Source: Massospora cicadina
Taxonomy: Eukaryota > Entomophthoromycota > Entomophthoromycetes > Entomophthorales > Entomophthoraceae
NCBI GenBank assembly: GCA_022478985.1
Contig: JAKSZP010009244.1
Location: 1-64,000, forward strand
Length of the DNA stretch: 64,000 bases
Reading direction: 5' to 3'
Below the pieces are notes generated by a model. That model did not search any database, was not told where the DNA came from, and was given only the letters and a program-made list of their open reading frames with translations. The translations under genes and the position numbers were made by a program. Shown piece by piece: positions 1-10,750 of this stretch. The number at the start of each line of letters is the position of its first letter. Positions within the stretch are counted from its first letter, which is position 1.

Positions 1-564
1 CCCATTAGAAGTGTAATTCAAAACTTCCAGAGTAGGGTACATAAAGGCTGGTTGGCGGGTAAACCCATGTCCGCCATAGATCCAATACTGTGAACTTGCT
101 TTATTTCCTCAAGTGGAATCAGCATGCCTCTTTCTATCTCCTGATGATTTTTTACAACAATATCCTTCTTGGCTAGATTTCCTAACAGAAGGTTGATGGG
201 TCGATTCAAGCAGGGTCTAGCACGCCTGGAAAAACTCTGGGCTCTAGAGGGCTAACTCCATCAATTCTGAATAGGTTCAATAAGAAGCTGTTTGGGATTT
301 GTAAGGTAATCTTAGTGTCAACTACCCTTTTTTAAACCGCCTTGTTTACTACGTCTTCAGATGCAGATAAAGGGATACCCTCTAGGGCATTCACTGATTA
401 AGGTATTAGTTTGGTATGTTGTTCTGCTGTGGTATAATATAGGGATAAATTGGAAGAGGTATACTTAACTGTGCAAAAATAGTCTTTTTTTATTTAGACT
501 CATCATTTATTAAAATCAAGGGAACCTCATAGTTAAACAGGGAGAGATAACACATATTTGAAAG

Positions 565-1230
565 TTAATAAAACCCTTCATACACAAGCATGAACTGGGT
601 ACCATTGAGTAGATCATAGGTATTGTTAGTTAGAGCCACCACAGGAGCAGACAAGATGAGCTTCCCAATAAGGATGTGCAGAGAAGAGTATGCTCTGATG
701 GCGCAGGTGTTGTTTGGACCTGCAGTCCCAAATTCTTGAGTGTAAACAAGATCAGGGGCCAGTTTAATCTTTTTAATGAGTTTTGATGACACAAAGTTTA
801 CTGTGGATCCAGTGTCTAGGATATCCTTAACTCGCACTCCATTGACTATGACTTCAACTTTAGTTAAAGTTCCACCCAAGTTAAAGGAAAGATCGAGAAC
901 TTCCTTTAGTTGGAGAGTAGAGGTAAGTCATTTAGCTGTCTCAGGTTATTTATATTGGATAGACCGCAGGGTAAGAACACACTGATTTGGGCGGTTCAAG
1001 ATGACAATAAACTGGTCCACGTCACTGGCAGTGTCAATGACCTCAAAACCCCTCAACGCTTGGCGGAAGTAAGTCTGACGGGGGTTCCTAGCTCAATCCA
1101 CTCTATCAGGGTTCAACCTGTTGAGTATCTCCACTTCATATGGGGCTTCTAATACATAGTGACCTCTATCTTCGCCACCCCCTTCAGATTCGTCATCAGA
1201 GGGATAATCTATGCAGGTTAGGGAGGTCAC
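565..1230 (-). pseudogene. G1 retropepsin (aspartic protease) region with its upstream linker
   Basis: The minus-strand frame at 565-879 contains the retropepsin active site VKDILDTGSTVNFVS (D-T-G intact) and the distal flap block YDLLNGTQFM, in the order and spacing of gypsy proteases. Retropepsins cleave the Gag-Pol precursor inside the virus-like particle. The upstream minus-strand stretch (about 900-1230) is acidic and in several frames, ending in a YFRQALRGFEVIDTA-type block that I read as the linker between gag and protease. It includes single-base indels. The catalytic triad looks sound, but the surrounding polyprotein is not continuous, so no active product is expected. Confidence 0.75.
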
Positions 1231-1299
1231 AGGGGGTGAGGTAGATTCAGGACTTCCCTTAGGGCATGATAGTTCCTAGGGGTAGCTCCTCACCTTATT

Positions 1300-2480
1300 A
1301 GCTTTTAGGGGAGGCGTTGAAATGTTCACAGCTCGATTTTTGACCTTTTAAGTAGGTGGTTTGTGCTGCCTCATAGAGACAGGTTTCACACTAGAGTTAG
1401 CTGGCTGAGAGGTTGAAGAAGATAGCCTCATGGAAAGAGATGCTTCTTTTTACACCAGCTTTAGGTTGGCCAGTGGTTGTGTGTTTTTGTGAAACATGCG
1501 GTTTAGCATTTGTGACCTGGTCATTTGACCCATTGTTAAAGGGGGCGGTTGGCACCCAAGAAAGAGGTTTAGACTTAAAAGCAGGCTTTTGAACCACTTG
1601 AGAAGGCTGCTCTGGAGAAAAATATGGGCAAGCCAAAGGCACAACTGCTTTCACCAACTGGGTTTTGGAGCTGAAGATAAATGGGAGAATTGCCCCCTCA
1701 CAGCCATTACCATCTGATTATCACATTTGGGAAGAAGAAGCAGAGTGTGATGACAATTCCATAGGTGCAGGTTTCCAGAGGGAAGCAGCCGTAGTAGAGA
1801 CTAAAAGTTTTGGCGTAGCTGCTTGACTCAGAGACTCTTGCATAGGGTCAAGTTCATAAAGATCAGCCACCCCTTTAATAAAGCTTCCTTGATATCTCGT
1901 ACACTTTTAAATGAACGCTTTACAGAAGAGAGGTGCATTGCCAAGGAGGGATGGGACGCCAAGCCAGCCAATGTAGCTGCAAATGCATCATTTAGGGGAA
2001 GCATTTTTTAAAGCAACAAGGGTTGAGCCTTTATGTAAAAGTGTTCATCAAAAGAGGGGATTGATTCACCCTGTTGTAGGCTAAGGCACATAAAGGCCTG
2101 TTTTTTCCAGTTCAAACGTTGTATGGAGCCAAATTCCTCAGTGAGTGCTTGCTTCACCTCCTGACCAGGTGCAGAGGGTAGCCATATGCAGAACCATTAT
2201 CTCTTGAGTGCCACGGCTCAAGAAGGGAAGGAGGTACTTAATTATAAGATGGTCTGTTGCCCCTTCCATAGCAACTTCATATATAGAGGAAAGAAGCAAC
2301 ACTTCCCTCACCTGAGATATACTTGTTCCTAAAAGGTGGTTTGTGGATGGTGGGAGCGGCTCCATAAAGTCCTTGAGAGAGGGCAACTCAACCTTTTTGA
2401 GTTGAGACAAGGCACTAGCTAGCTGTAGTTCTAAAGCAGTGATCCTAGACTCAGCTGAGGCGGGGAGATTGTGAAGGGTA
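1300..2480 (-). pseudogene. G1 gag remnant
   Basis: Minus-strand fragments in three frames read like a gypsy Gag. Near 2300-2450 there is a leucine-rich N-terminal helix (ITALELQLASALSQLKKVEL). At 2040-2290 a capsid-like stretch follows, with LPFLSRGTQEI and a region around SIPSF. At 1820-2010 there is a segment resembling SLAMHLSSVKRSFKSVRDIKEAL. At 1400-1660 the sequence becomes proline-rich and basic. Gag would form the particle and bind RNA; I see no clear CCHC knuckle. Frameshifts and stops occur about every 150-250 bases, so this is a fossil. Confidence 0.55.
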
Positions 2481-2533
2481 GTTCCCCGCCAAGCTCCATT
2501 TTTATTAAGTTTTATTGTGGTGTACAGGCTCCC

Positions 2534-2548
2534 CTGTAGTGAGCACCA
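2534..2548 (-). other. Primer binding site of G1
   Basis: On the minus strand the LTR end (GAATTCCAACA) is followed by two bases and TGGTGCTCACTACAG. This begins with TGG, the complement of a tRNA CCA end, as expected for minus-strand priming. The same 15 bases occur beside LTRs at 30282-30296 and 61964-61978, and with one change at about 31475-31489. Confidence 0.75.
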
Positions 2549-2550
2549 CT

Positions 2551-2840
2551 TGTTGGAATTCAGGTATTTTAGTGGCTCGCTGGTTATTAATACCCTGAAT
2601 TTTAACAATTTAAGCAGGAGAAATGTGACCTTTACTGATGAAATAACCACTTTTTTGGGGACTTTGCAGACCACTTATATAAATATAGTAAACTTAAAAG
2701 GCAATAAAAAGCTGTTTTTTATATAATTTATTAGTGGCGCGATGGGTTGAAGAGAGATCACCGTTTATTTGTCCTGTGCTTAGTGTTTAAACAATTTGAG
2801 CTTTGCAGTGAGATAACCAAAGAAATCAGTATAAGCTAAA
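2551..2840 (-). repeat. G1 5' LTR (outer boundary uncertain)
   Basis: The LTR ends at 2551 next to the PBS. The outer limit is not defined, because no second copy lies in the window; it must stop before repeat R at about 2848. It holds a TATA-like ACTTATATAAATATAG block near 2673, AT-rich in both directions. Length and far boundary are guesses. Confidence 0.45.
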
Positions 2841-2847
2841 AAGCATC

Positions 2848-3268
2848 CAAATTAGAAAATATGAAGTTTTGACCTATCAGATCTATTGAAACTCATGTTG
2901 CTTCAATGAAATGGTTGTGGAAGGGTCAATGGTAGGCAGGAGCAGTACGTTGGGTAAGGATTTGATAAACTGGACTAATCACCATTTGGGGAAGATTTTT
3001 ACACCTGTGGGGACCCCTCCTGAGGAGATAAAAGGGGGTGGCCCCCATGTAGGTGGTTTTACTAAACTACTTATAAATTGAGGGGGGACTTCAGATGAGC
3101 TCCCTTTGTTCTGCTTGGTTTGGAGCAATCCAACTACCAAATCTCGTGCTATTTGGCCAAGGATTTTTATTAAATGTAATGTCCCAATTCAAAGGGTTAC
3201 ACCAAGAATTGGCCAGGGTCTTTTAGCCAAATTCGTCCATATTAGGAGCCAAAACACTCTTACTACAT
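2848..3268 (+). repeat. Dispersed repeat R, copy 1 (LTR-like)
   Basis: This stretch aligns along its length with 9885-10345. Shared landmarks, in order, are a TATA-like box followed by GGGGGTGG (ATAAAAGGGGGTGG here), TGAGCTCCCT, TTTGGAGCAAT, GGGTT..CA..AAGAAT..GCCAG and TCTTTTRGCCAA. With a TATA box, no ORF and about 450 bp length it looks like a solo LTR, but no TG..CA ends or target duplication could be fixed. It cuts off the 3' part of LINE L0, so it may mark the deletion point of that LINE. Confidence 0.6.
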
Positions 3269-3269
3269 T

Positions 3270-4360
3270 ATAGATTTGTAATTGTCTGACAAGGGTATCC
3301 AGAGCATCCTTTAGCTATTTAGCAGCAGCATTACGCTTGTAGGCTTTATTCTTCTCAAATTTGGCATTATACCTCATAAGCTTTTCTTTAATTCTTTTCT
3401 AGCGGTCTAAGGGGTCCATGCCCTCCTGGTGGTCTAGATATGCTATTATGTGATTAAATCCTTTTTTGGTAGTATGACGCCACTCTGGGCCCCACAATGT
3501 GGAGGGAGATATTTTAAACTCCCAAGGTAGTGGGGTGTCTCCCAGATCAATGGCTACCTGAACTATCATGTGGTCACTTTCTGCATTTATGGAGACTTCA
3601 CTATGTGACTTAGCCTGCCTGAAGTCAGATGAGACTAGTACATAATTTAGTCTGGAGCTTTTTACTAGTTTATCTTTAAATCATACCCCCACCATATAAG
3701 GTTTTCAGGGTCATCATCATCCCCATCAATCATTAGATAAATCCCTGATGTCACAAGGTACAGCAATATATCTTTTACTATACTAGTGACTTGACTGCAA
3801 GTCAGGAACATGTTCCTACTCGCATTCATCCAACAATTTAAGTCACCTGCTATAATTATTGCAGCGTTAGTTTATATTACTGATAGGAATTTCCAGAATT
3901 GTTTGTTTTCTTGAGGTTTGGGTTATGCATATGCAGCAATCACTAAGAGAGTTTTTTGGTTATCTTATTATGGGCCATGGCTACCAGAATTCTTTTAGCA
4001 TGTGTCTCCTCCACAAGTTTCAATTCAATGTTTTTTGTTCAGCATGATGATTACCACATGGTACAACCAAAGCGCCTGGCATTTAATCTGTTGAGACCAC
4101 AGGTGGTATTTGGGGTCCTTGTTTAAGTTTGAAATCATTTCATGCTGAGTATGCCCATGTTTCAGATAAAAAAAATAAGAATGATATAATTATTTTCCTT
4201 AAAATGGTGCATTTTCCTCGCCCATCTTTATATACTATCCATCCCCATAGCATTTGTGAATGCAATGATCATCAATGACTGCCAAAACATGGTTATGAGG
4301 ATTGTTTGGGTTATGCATCAAGTCTCGGACAAAAGTTGGTTTTTTGGTGGTGGGTGTCAC
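3270..4360 (-). pseudogene. LINE L0 ORF2: APE-type endonuclease remnant
   Basis: Minus-strand fragments carry the apurinic-endonuclease-like signature of non-LTR retrotransposons. There is an ETHAKRI-like start (about 3990-4020), AAYAxPKPQENKQFW, then IIIAGDLNCWMNASRN (GDxN, about 3820-3870), and SRLNYVLVS followed by ESDHMIVQV (the S-D-H motif, about 3560-3610). The charged linker RYNAKFEKNKAYKRNAAAK, which normally precedes RT, is seen at 3330-3400. The enzyme nicks target DNA for priming. The RT domain that should follow is absent; the sequence enters repeat R instead. Stops and indels break the frame many times. Confidence 0.7.
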
Positions 4361-4399
4361 TGAGGATGGGTGAAAGGTTGGAGGTGTAAGGTTGGCGCA

Positions 4400-7300
4400 G
4401 TTTGTTAGAACAGGGATTTTTTACCTGGCATGGAGCGCACAAGGTATTCCGTCTCCATTCCAGTCTCCTTATCTATTGAGAGGGGAGACAGTTTGATTAT
4501 AAAATGGGGCCACTTCTTTGGAAAGGGAGGGCGAGTGGCAGAGTCAGCTTTGATCCCCAACGAGCCACTGTTAGCTGTGGTTGCCAACTGCCTGTGTGAG
4601 TTAGGCTTGTTGTGAGTATATCAGGTGGTTTATGCCATTTTTTGGCCACCCAGTTGGTTGGACTTATCAGAGGGGAGTTGTTCTGCAGGGGCTTAACATT
4701 ATGGGCCCTTTTCATGACGAACTACTACAGGTATTTCTGGCCCCGCTTTCTGCCAAAGTAATTCCTCCTTCTCCGCCAATTTTTCCCTGGTGGAGTTGGC
4801 GTGCTGGGATGCTGATTGCAGTTCCCATTCATCCTATATGACTATGGGTTTGGGTTCATGAATGACTCATCATTGGCCTTGGAGCGCTTTGACTTCTCAC
4901 ATGCCCACTCTTCTTGGTGGATAGCATCTGCTCCTGCTGCTGGAATTGCATGTCCATGATCTCCAATAAGTTATATGGGATCCATTCCTTGCCATTGGTG
5001 AGGAGGAAGACTTTAGATCCAACTTTGGCGATCCAATTTATAGTGTCATATTTATAATCTCAGGACTTGACTTTCTTATGGTGACACTGTGCCATCATGT
5101 GTCCCATCTGGTACCAAATCTGAAATACCTGTTTGACGTCCTCTTGTTCAATGTAGATCACCTTCTGTATGTATGAGATACAAGTAAACTTGGGAAGAGC
5201 TAATTTTTTCGTTTTCATCCAGGGTGCAGGTTTATACTGAGCCCTACTGTATGGGGAAAAAGACACTTAGCAATGTACTCACCGCTGACTTACTGAAATT
5301 CACTAACCTCACCATAGCTTGCCAAGCCAGTGTGAATTGCTTGTGGACACATTCACAGGCATGGTCTATAAGTAAGTTTTGAAAAGTCACCCATTTCGCC
5401 ATCTGATTAGAATATTAGATCGGTTTGATGTTCAGGTATGAATCTCTATATTTTATTTCTACCTATAACAATAATTTCTGGTCGAGTTCATTGGTGAGAA
5501 AAATGCCAATATAGCCACGTTCCAGTACTCAGTGGTGGTCAAAATCACCGCTGGTCAGTATGAAATCGAGCTCCTGTTATATCATGACTATCAAATCTGA
5601 CCATTCTTCTTCCCTGACCAATTGGAGGTGTATGCAAATTGCATCCTTATTATAGTATTTAGGGGCTTTTCAGTCAAAGAACCCAACGGTGTAAATTCTT
5701 TAATAAAGTCCACATGACTTCTGACGCATTTCCACAACTCCTCATTAAGGCTGCTACTGCGATATATGATTTCTTATTTGCACAAGGAGTTGGAGCCTTC
5801 GCAGAGTTTTTCCCTTGAGGATCAAGATAATCGCTTCATTTTATATTAAATTATTGAGTCAAGAAAGCTTGAACTTGGTGCATATAGATACCCCATTTGT
5901 GGATAGTGAAGGCCATAGCCACGCTGATTTTGAGGGCTTGCCATCCCAATGCTTCCATTGGTGAGAAGCCAAAGTGATACCAGGTAAGTGTGGCCTCAGG
6001 GCCGCATGCCCCATGTAAGTATTCAAGAAGCACTTCTAGAGTCATGGCGCTTCGTTGGATCCAGTCTCAGATAGTGAGGCTAATCCACCCAGCGTTGGTG
6101 AAGAGGCGTTCAGCTTCTGCTAGATCCTCCGCTTCACTCCACTGGAAGGCTTCTGTAGGGGTAAACCTATCCATTATATAGGGGATGGCAAGAGAGGACT
6201 CATGGAATGACTGTTTCCAGTTGTGGATATATTTGACTCAAATGCCCATATTTAACTAATCTCATCCAAGTTCAGAGGTTGTAACCCCTCACATGGCCGC
6301 TGCTTGGGCAGTATCTCATGTTAAATCTAGACGTGGGCTGTGTCAGGGGTAAATCCTGCCACATCCCAGTCCGATGCTGCAAACAGAAGGGTATGATCCC
6401 GCCAGAGGTTCCATTTTCCAATGTGAAGGAGTGATTGTGCAGGGTCTCATGAATATTCTTTGTTACCCTCAATCTGGCCCAGTCCCATACATGATCTATT
6501 TTGATATTGGCATGAAGCCAATACTTCATCTCAGCTAAGGTAAAACCACTGGCACTTCAGTTACTAGCAATTCCAGCGAAAAATCCCAGAATGGCCCCCA
6601 TTTAGTGGCTTTTTCCTTCATATAACCAGATTTTAAAATATTAGATGCCATGGCAGGTGGGATCCATGTGTATTACCAGTGCAGGGCTTTGGTGGCATTA
6701 AACTCCACTGCTATTTCTGATAGCACCTCATCAGATGAAAAGGTAGTATTGTACCATTTGAGGATTATTTCAGTAGAGAGAGCATGGAGTGCCCAGTTGA
6801 GCACTATCATAGCATTAGGGAACAATTTTTGTAGGCATTTAACTACAACAGCAAAAACCCTGAGCTCTTGACCAAAGCCACCATTTTTGTGAGGATACCC
6901 GCCTTAGCAAACTCCGTGGCGTTGTAGAGGTCAATGCCTGTATCTATACATGCCTTAGCATCCCCTGGTCTTTAGGTCCTTGCAGACTGCTGCTTCCTTC
7001 GCTTGGTGGTCCACTGGCAGTTTCATCCACTCAAGGGTCTGCTCCATGTGTATGCGTGACAATTTGAAGATTTTTGCCAACTTGATCAAGATTTTTGTAT
7101 CATTTCACCATTCTGAAGCTCTGTCAGAAATTTGTTTGTGCATCATGTTGCCGCTGTAGCAGGGTATATGGCTTTTGAAATACATTGGTTCACCATCACA
7201 TATGAGAACTGCAAAATTTACCATTTCATCACCTCGTGTGCAGAGATGCATTTATAGGTCAGCATGTCCTTCTGCATTGGTGTATATCACTGGTGTGTTA

Positions 7301-8231
7301 TGGGGTAAGCTGTTTGTTTTTGGTCTGATTCAGTGGAATTGTGGTTTTTGCCATTACTTTTGGTTTTTGGGTAATGGGTTCAATTTGACTGAAAAGTCTA
7401 AGTCAAATCCTAAAATGAATGTAACCTCATCTGGGTTCAGACCAAAAATTGGTTAGTTAAATGAGGAGACCGATTTTATCTGGGATACTTGCCAACAAAT
7501 TTTCCCAGTTGTATTTCTATTGTGGATTCCCAAAGCAATTATAACCTCATTGAGTTTTGGCACTAATAAGGGGTTATTTGAATGGAGAAATGACTTTTGT
7601 CAGAGACAATTGCTGACAAATTTTCTCCACCTTTATTGCTATTAGGGATTCCTAAAGCAACTTCAACCTCATTGGGTTTTGGACCTGATAAGGGGTTAGT
7701 TGAATGAGGGGACTTGTTTTGTTGGTAAAAAATGCCAAAAATTCTCCAGTAGCATTGATATTGGATCTCCCCCAATGTTTTTGTTTAACTCAGGGTGATT
7801 ATTTCCCTGCATGGGGAGCAAACTGTTAGGGATTGGCCCCCTAGTAGGTAGTGCTTCCTCCATCCCCTGAGTAAGGTAAGTGCTCAGTATTGGGGGTATT
7901 GGGCTGAGAAAGGCCTTTGGGAGTATTTCACTTCGGTACATTTGTATTGCCATAAGTTGCCCGTTGGTGGGACTGCCAGTCTCTGCTAAAGTAATGACTG
8001 TTGGTCCTGTTGAGGTTGAGAAGCCTTTGAGGGGGGTTGTGTCCCCATTCTACTAGTTGTTTCTATCTTTGTCACGTTAATTATGGCGTTTGTGACTGAG
8101 TTTCTTTGTGTAATCAGGTCTCATAGCTGACAATTTTATTGGTGAGTTTGTCTGGTTTACTTGGGCCTCGTTGCCAACACTATTATTAGTCTTGGTAGAT
8201 GCACCCCCGCTGTATGGGTTGCCCATTTGTC
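4400..8231 (-). pseudogene. LINE L0 ORF1 (RNA-binding protein) remnant, unusually long
   Basis: A minus-strand reading begins at an ATG near 8229-8231 (MGNPYSGGASTKTNNS) and can be followed in pieces for about 3 kb. It contains 40-residue tandem repeats (7431-7750), several open stretches at 7696-7953, 6272-6529 and 5851-6045, and near 5085-5130 a degraded zinc knuckle, FQIWYQMGHMMAQC, in which the first two cysteines have become F and W while H and the last C remain. The knuckle position just upstream of the endonuclease fits a LINE ORF1 C-terminus. A full ORF1 of over 1000 residues would be long, so an insertion may be hidden inside. Function (nucleic-acid chaperone) is from family knowledge. 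Confidence 0.5.
7431..7750 (-). repeat. 120-bp tandem repeat, about 2.7 units, encoding 40-residue repeats
   Basis: The block CTGGGTTCAG / TGAGTTTTGG / TGGGTTTTGG recurs at 7431, 7551 and 7671, exactly 120 bases apart. Each unit carries AAGCAA(C/T)T..AACCTCATT near its end. On the minus strand the units read as SGPKPNEVEVALGIPNSNKG followed by GENLSAIVSDKSHFSIQ and diverged versions. A fainter unit may exist at 7311-7430. Confidence 0.85.
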
Positions 8232-8720
8232 AGAAATTTTTGTTTTTTTTAAAAAAGGAAGATATTGTGGGCTGCTGGATCTATGAGTTAAGATCTTCTA
8301 GTCAGGATTCCCCTTTGTAACTGTAGCTGTTGAAAGTCATGTGTACTGCTCTCATTAGGGCAGTAGGCGCAAACAAAAAAGGTGCTTTTGCTAAACTATA
8401 CCATGTCACTTTTTCTAAAAAAGTTATGCTAAATTGCAAATGAAGTGTGTTTGTAAGGATTGGTTTTTGTAAGTATTAGTCCAGTATCTGACCATTAATT
8501 TTATATATTTTAAAATTGACTGGAAGCAATAAGTTTTAATTGTAGGGCTAGTCCATCGCTGGATAAACTTGATTCTAGAACTAACAAAGTGATAGCTCAA
8601 ATCAACTTTTTATTAAAATGTATTTGAAGATATGCTGGCTAATTATAAACCAAGTTCATCGCCAGATAAAATTAATTCTGGCATTGGTAAAGCAATACTT
8701 GAATCAACTTCTGATATGAA
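8232..8720. repeat. L0 5' flank and an imperfect 110-bp tandem duplication
   Basis: From 8232 to about 8450 there is only non-coding sequence, with an A/T-run at 8248-8268. At 8551 and again at 8661 the block T(C/T)CATCGC(T/C)(G/A)GATAAA..TTCT recurs, followed by AATCAACTT in both copies. This gives a two-unit direct repeat of about 110 bp. No ORF is seen. Confidence 0.55.
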
Positions 8721-8731
8721 ATATGTCCTAT

Positions 8732-8756
8732 AATGGGACCATCTAGTACTAAAAAA
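8732..8756 (+). mobile_element. Retroposon stub T1 (25 bp)
   Basis: The insert AATGGGACCATCTAGTACTA plus an A-run is flanked by identical ATATGTCCTAT at 8721-8731 and 8757-8767. It equals the last bases of a retroposon 3' end seen also at 9795-9833, 39177-39196 and 54447-54498, so it is read as a 5'-truncated reverse-transcription product. Confidence 0.85.
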
Positions 8757-9005
8757 ATATGTCCTATGATTGGGTCCTATGGCTGGGGGGTTTGTTCAAA
8801 ATTCAGGAAAGTATGAGAGCATAGCGTGAGGAGCTTAAATTATTATAGATGCCTATCATTTTTGCATAAGTTGACCAATAAATTCAACTAAATTTGATAA
8901 AATTTATTGTATATGGCAATCATTAAATTTAGCATAGAATGACAAATAAAATAAAATATTAATAGAATAAACTATTAGTATATTTTTTATTTGATATCAT
9001 ATATA

Positions 9006-9139
9006 ATATAAATTATTCGAGGTGGGTCGACCTTGGGACAAATATACCGCACCAAGAATGTTTTCTAGCCAGTACAGGTTTCGAACTCAAAACCTGCACT
9101 AGGGATGGAAGCAGTTTTACCCGCTCGGATAATACCCTA
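9006..9139 (-). mobile_element. SINE family S1, copy b
   Basis: A tRNA-headed SINE in reverse orientation. On the minus strand it starts GGGTATTATCCGAGCGGG, carries a B-box-like GAGTTCGAAACC, and ends GGTCGACCCACCTCGAATAA. It is flanked by GATATCATATATA at 8993-9005 and 9140-9152. About 134 bp, colinear with the copy at 11214-11343. Confidence 0.9.
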
Positions 9140-9152
9140 GATATCATATATA

Positions 9153-9416
9153 TTTATTTTATTCGAGGTGGGCCGACCTGGGGACGATACCGCACCGATT
9201 ATGGAAGTGAAGAAAATGGGAAAGGAGGATAAAACCCGGAAAACCTCCATACGCAGCATATGATAGGCCAGGAACTCCATGGACCGCCTTTGCTATTTGC
9301 TATCTCGGTTCTGGGCATTGGCGCGCAAAACCAACACAGTCAAAATCGTCCCCTACCCAAAGTCCATTACCGGGATCGAACTCGGGAGGCAGCGATAGAG
9401 GGTCTATACTCTACCA
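9153..9416 (-). mobile_element. SINE family S2, copy a
   Basis: On the minus strand it has a tRNA-like head (TGGTAGAGTATAGACC, B box GAGTTCGATCCC), a body containing AGCAAATAGCAAAGGCGGTC, and the tail GGTCGGCCCACCTCGAATAA followed by an AT-rich run. The right flank ATCATATATA (9417-9426) repeats part of the left flank at 9142-9151, itself a target duplication of the neighbouring S1 copy. It is colinear with 13277-13572. Confidence 0.88.
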
Positions 9417-9469
9417 ATCATATATAATATATACACATTGATTTTATTTTATATAGAAACAATGAGATT

Positions 9470-9640
9470 TCAAAAAAATATATAAGATAGTGGTTTTTTA
9501 AAATAAAACTGGGAAAAAAGAACCATTTTTAAAAAACCGCCATTTTTTGAAATAAAAACTGGCTTAAAAATAATTTTGGGAAAAAAGAACTGCCTTTGAT
9601 TATTTGGAAAAAAAGAATTTTGTTGGATTTAGGATAGGAT
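9470..9640. repeat. Cluster of MITE-M terminal fragments
   Basis: The MITE end motif GGGAAAAAAGAAC(C/T) occurs at about 9513 and 9578, and GGAAAAAAAGAA at 9605, with a degenerate copy AAAAAACCGCCATTTTTTGA between. These match the terminal inverted repeat of the element at 21248-21585 but do not pair up into a complete copy. Confidence 0.55.
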
Positions 9641-9794
9641 AAGCTCACTTGGGTGCATTAAAGCCTAAACTCCAACAAATTGGGGATTAAAACACTTAAT
9701 TTGATAATTTAAATAGACACTAACGCTAAAAAATTTGTAGGTTTTTATAATTTTTATTAAGTGTTGTGGGAGTAAGGAAAAAACGAACCCTCTT

Positions 9795-9833
9795 TTTTTT
9801 TAGTACTAGATGGTCCCAACCCAAGGGGGGGAG
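9795..9833 (-). mobile_element. Retroposon stub T2 (39 bp)
   Basis: Reverse orientation. A T-run is followed by AGTACTAGATGGTCCCAACC, then CAAGGGGGGGAG. Flanks ACGAACCCTCTT occur at 9783-9794 and 9834-9845 as a perfect 12-bp target duplication. Confidence 0.88.
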
Positions 9834-9884
9834 ACGAACCCTCTTGATATTGGACACTTCATTATTTTTATGCTGTATCAAGGG

Positions 9885-10345
9885 TCAAGGGAAATTCAAT
9901 GATAATTTGGAATAGCTTAGAATGGTTCAAATTAGGAATATTAAAATTTAGCCTAATGAAGCTTGAAAAACTCACTTCACTTTGGCTGAATGATGGATGG
10001 AGAATTATTTCTGGCAAAGATGTACCATGGGGTAACAATTTAATTAATTTCAGCCAATCCCCATTTGATCAAAAAATATTGCATCTTGGGGGACCTCCAC
10101 CATGCCTATAAAAGGGGGTGGTCCCCGCATGGGTGCTTGAAAGGAACTGAACGTGGCTGGTGGAGAGACCTCTAATGAGCTCCCTGTGTTCCCTTGCATG
10201 TTTGGAGCAATTTGATTGCCCAACTTCATGTTAATTGCCCATTTAGTATTTATAACAGTGTTACCCCCAATTACAGGGTTCCATTAAGAATCAGCCAGTA
10301 TCTTTTGGCCAATAAATCATTTGTATCATTTAAAACACCATTATT
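9885..10345 (+). repeat. Dispersed repeat R, copy 2 (LTR-like)
   Basis: Aligns with 2848-3268. It contains GCCTATAAAAGGGGGTGGTC (TATA box at 10106), TGAGCTCCCT and TCTTTTGGCCAATA. No coding capacity. The similarity fades near 10345, so the true end may lie up to 100 bases further. Confidence 0.6.
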
Positions 10346-10451
10346 ATCATTAAAAACTTGTAAAAGTCCAACATTTCCCTAAGTCAGCTCATTTTGACCC
10401 AAACCCTTCTTTCCTTGGAGCTGTGAGGGCAAATGTTTAACAAACTTCCTT

Positions 10452-10750
10452 CAAAAAAGGCACTAAATAGTATTAAAAAATTGATAATAATGAATACTCA
10501 ATAAAACAAATTGATGTCAGCGCCATATCACAAGATGACTTATAATTTTTTTCTCACAAATACAAAATTAGAGCTTATATTGGTTTAGGTCCAATTTTAA
10601 ACTATAAGCAACTTAGAATATATAGTGCTGAGTATATTTTATAAATTAGCTATTATAAGTCAGTTTATAATATGGCGCTAACTTTAAAAAAGGTTTTATT
10701 GAGTATTCATAATTTCTTAATTATTTCATATTTTTAGTGCATTTTTAGGA
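10452..10750. mobile_element. MITE-M copy 1
   Basis: About 300 bp with long imperfect terminal inverted repeats. The left GGCACTAAATAGTATT..GAATACTCAATAAAAC..CAGCGCCATAT is mirrored on the right by ATATGGCGCTAAC..GTTTTATTGAGTATTC..TTTTTAGTGCA. The centre is AT-rich and non-coding. It is colinear with the copy at 21248-21585, including the internal TATAAGCAACT..GAATA block. No transposase is visible, so it depends on another element. Confidence 0.85.

Larger units (their letters stand above)
1..2550 (-). mobile_element. Ty3/gypsy-type LTR retrotransposon G1, 5' part, runs off the left edge
   Basis: Reading leftward from 2550 the order is LTR end, primer binding site (2534-2548), a long decayed gag, a retroviral-type aspartic protease (565-879), then about 550 bases of degraded sequence before the edge. 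RT and integrase would lie outside the window. The remaining minus-strand frame at 18-209 is open but shows no RT motif I recognise. Gag is split by several frameshifts while the protease frame is intact for about 105 codons. The element is assigned to Ty3/gypsy by protease context and PBS style, not by RT, so the class is an inference. Confidence 0.75.
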
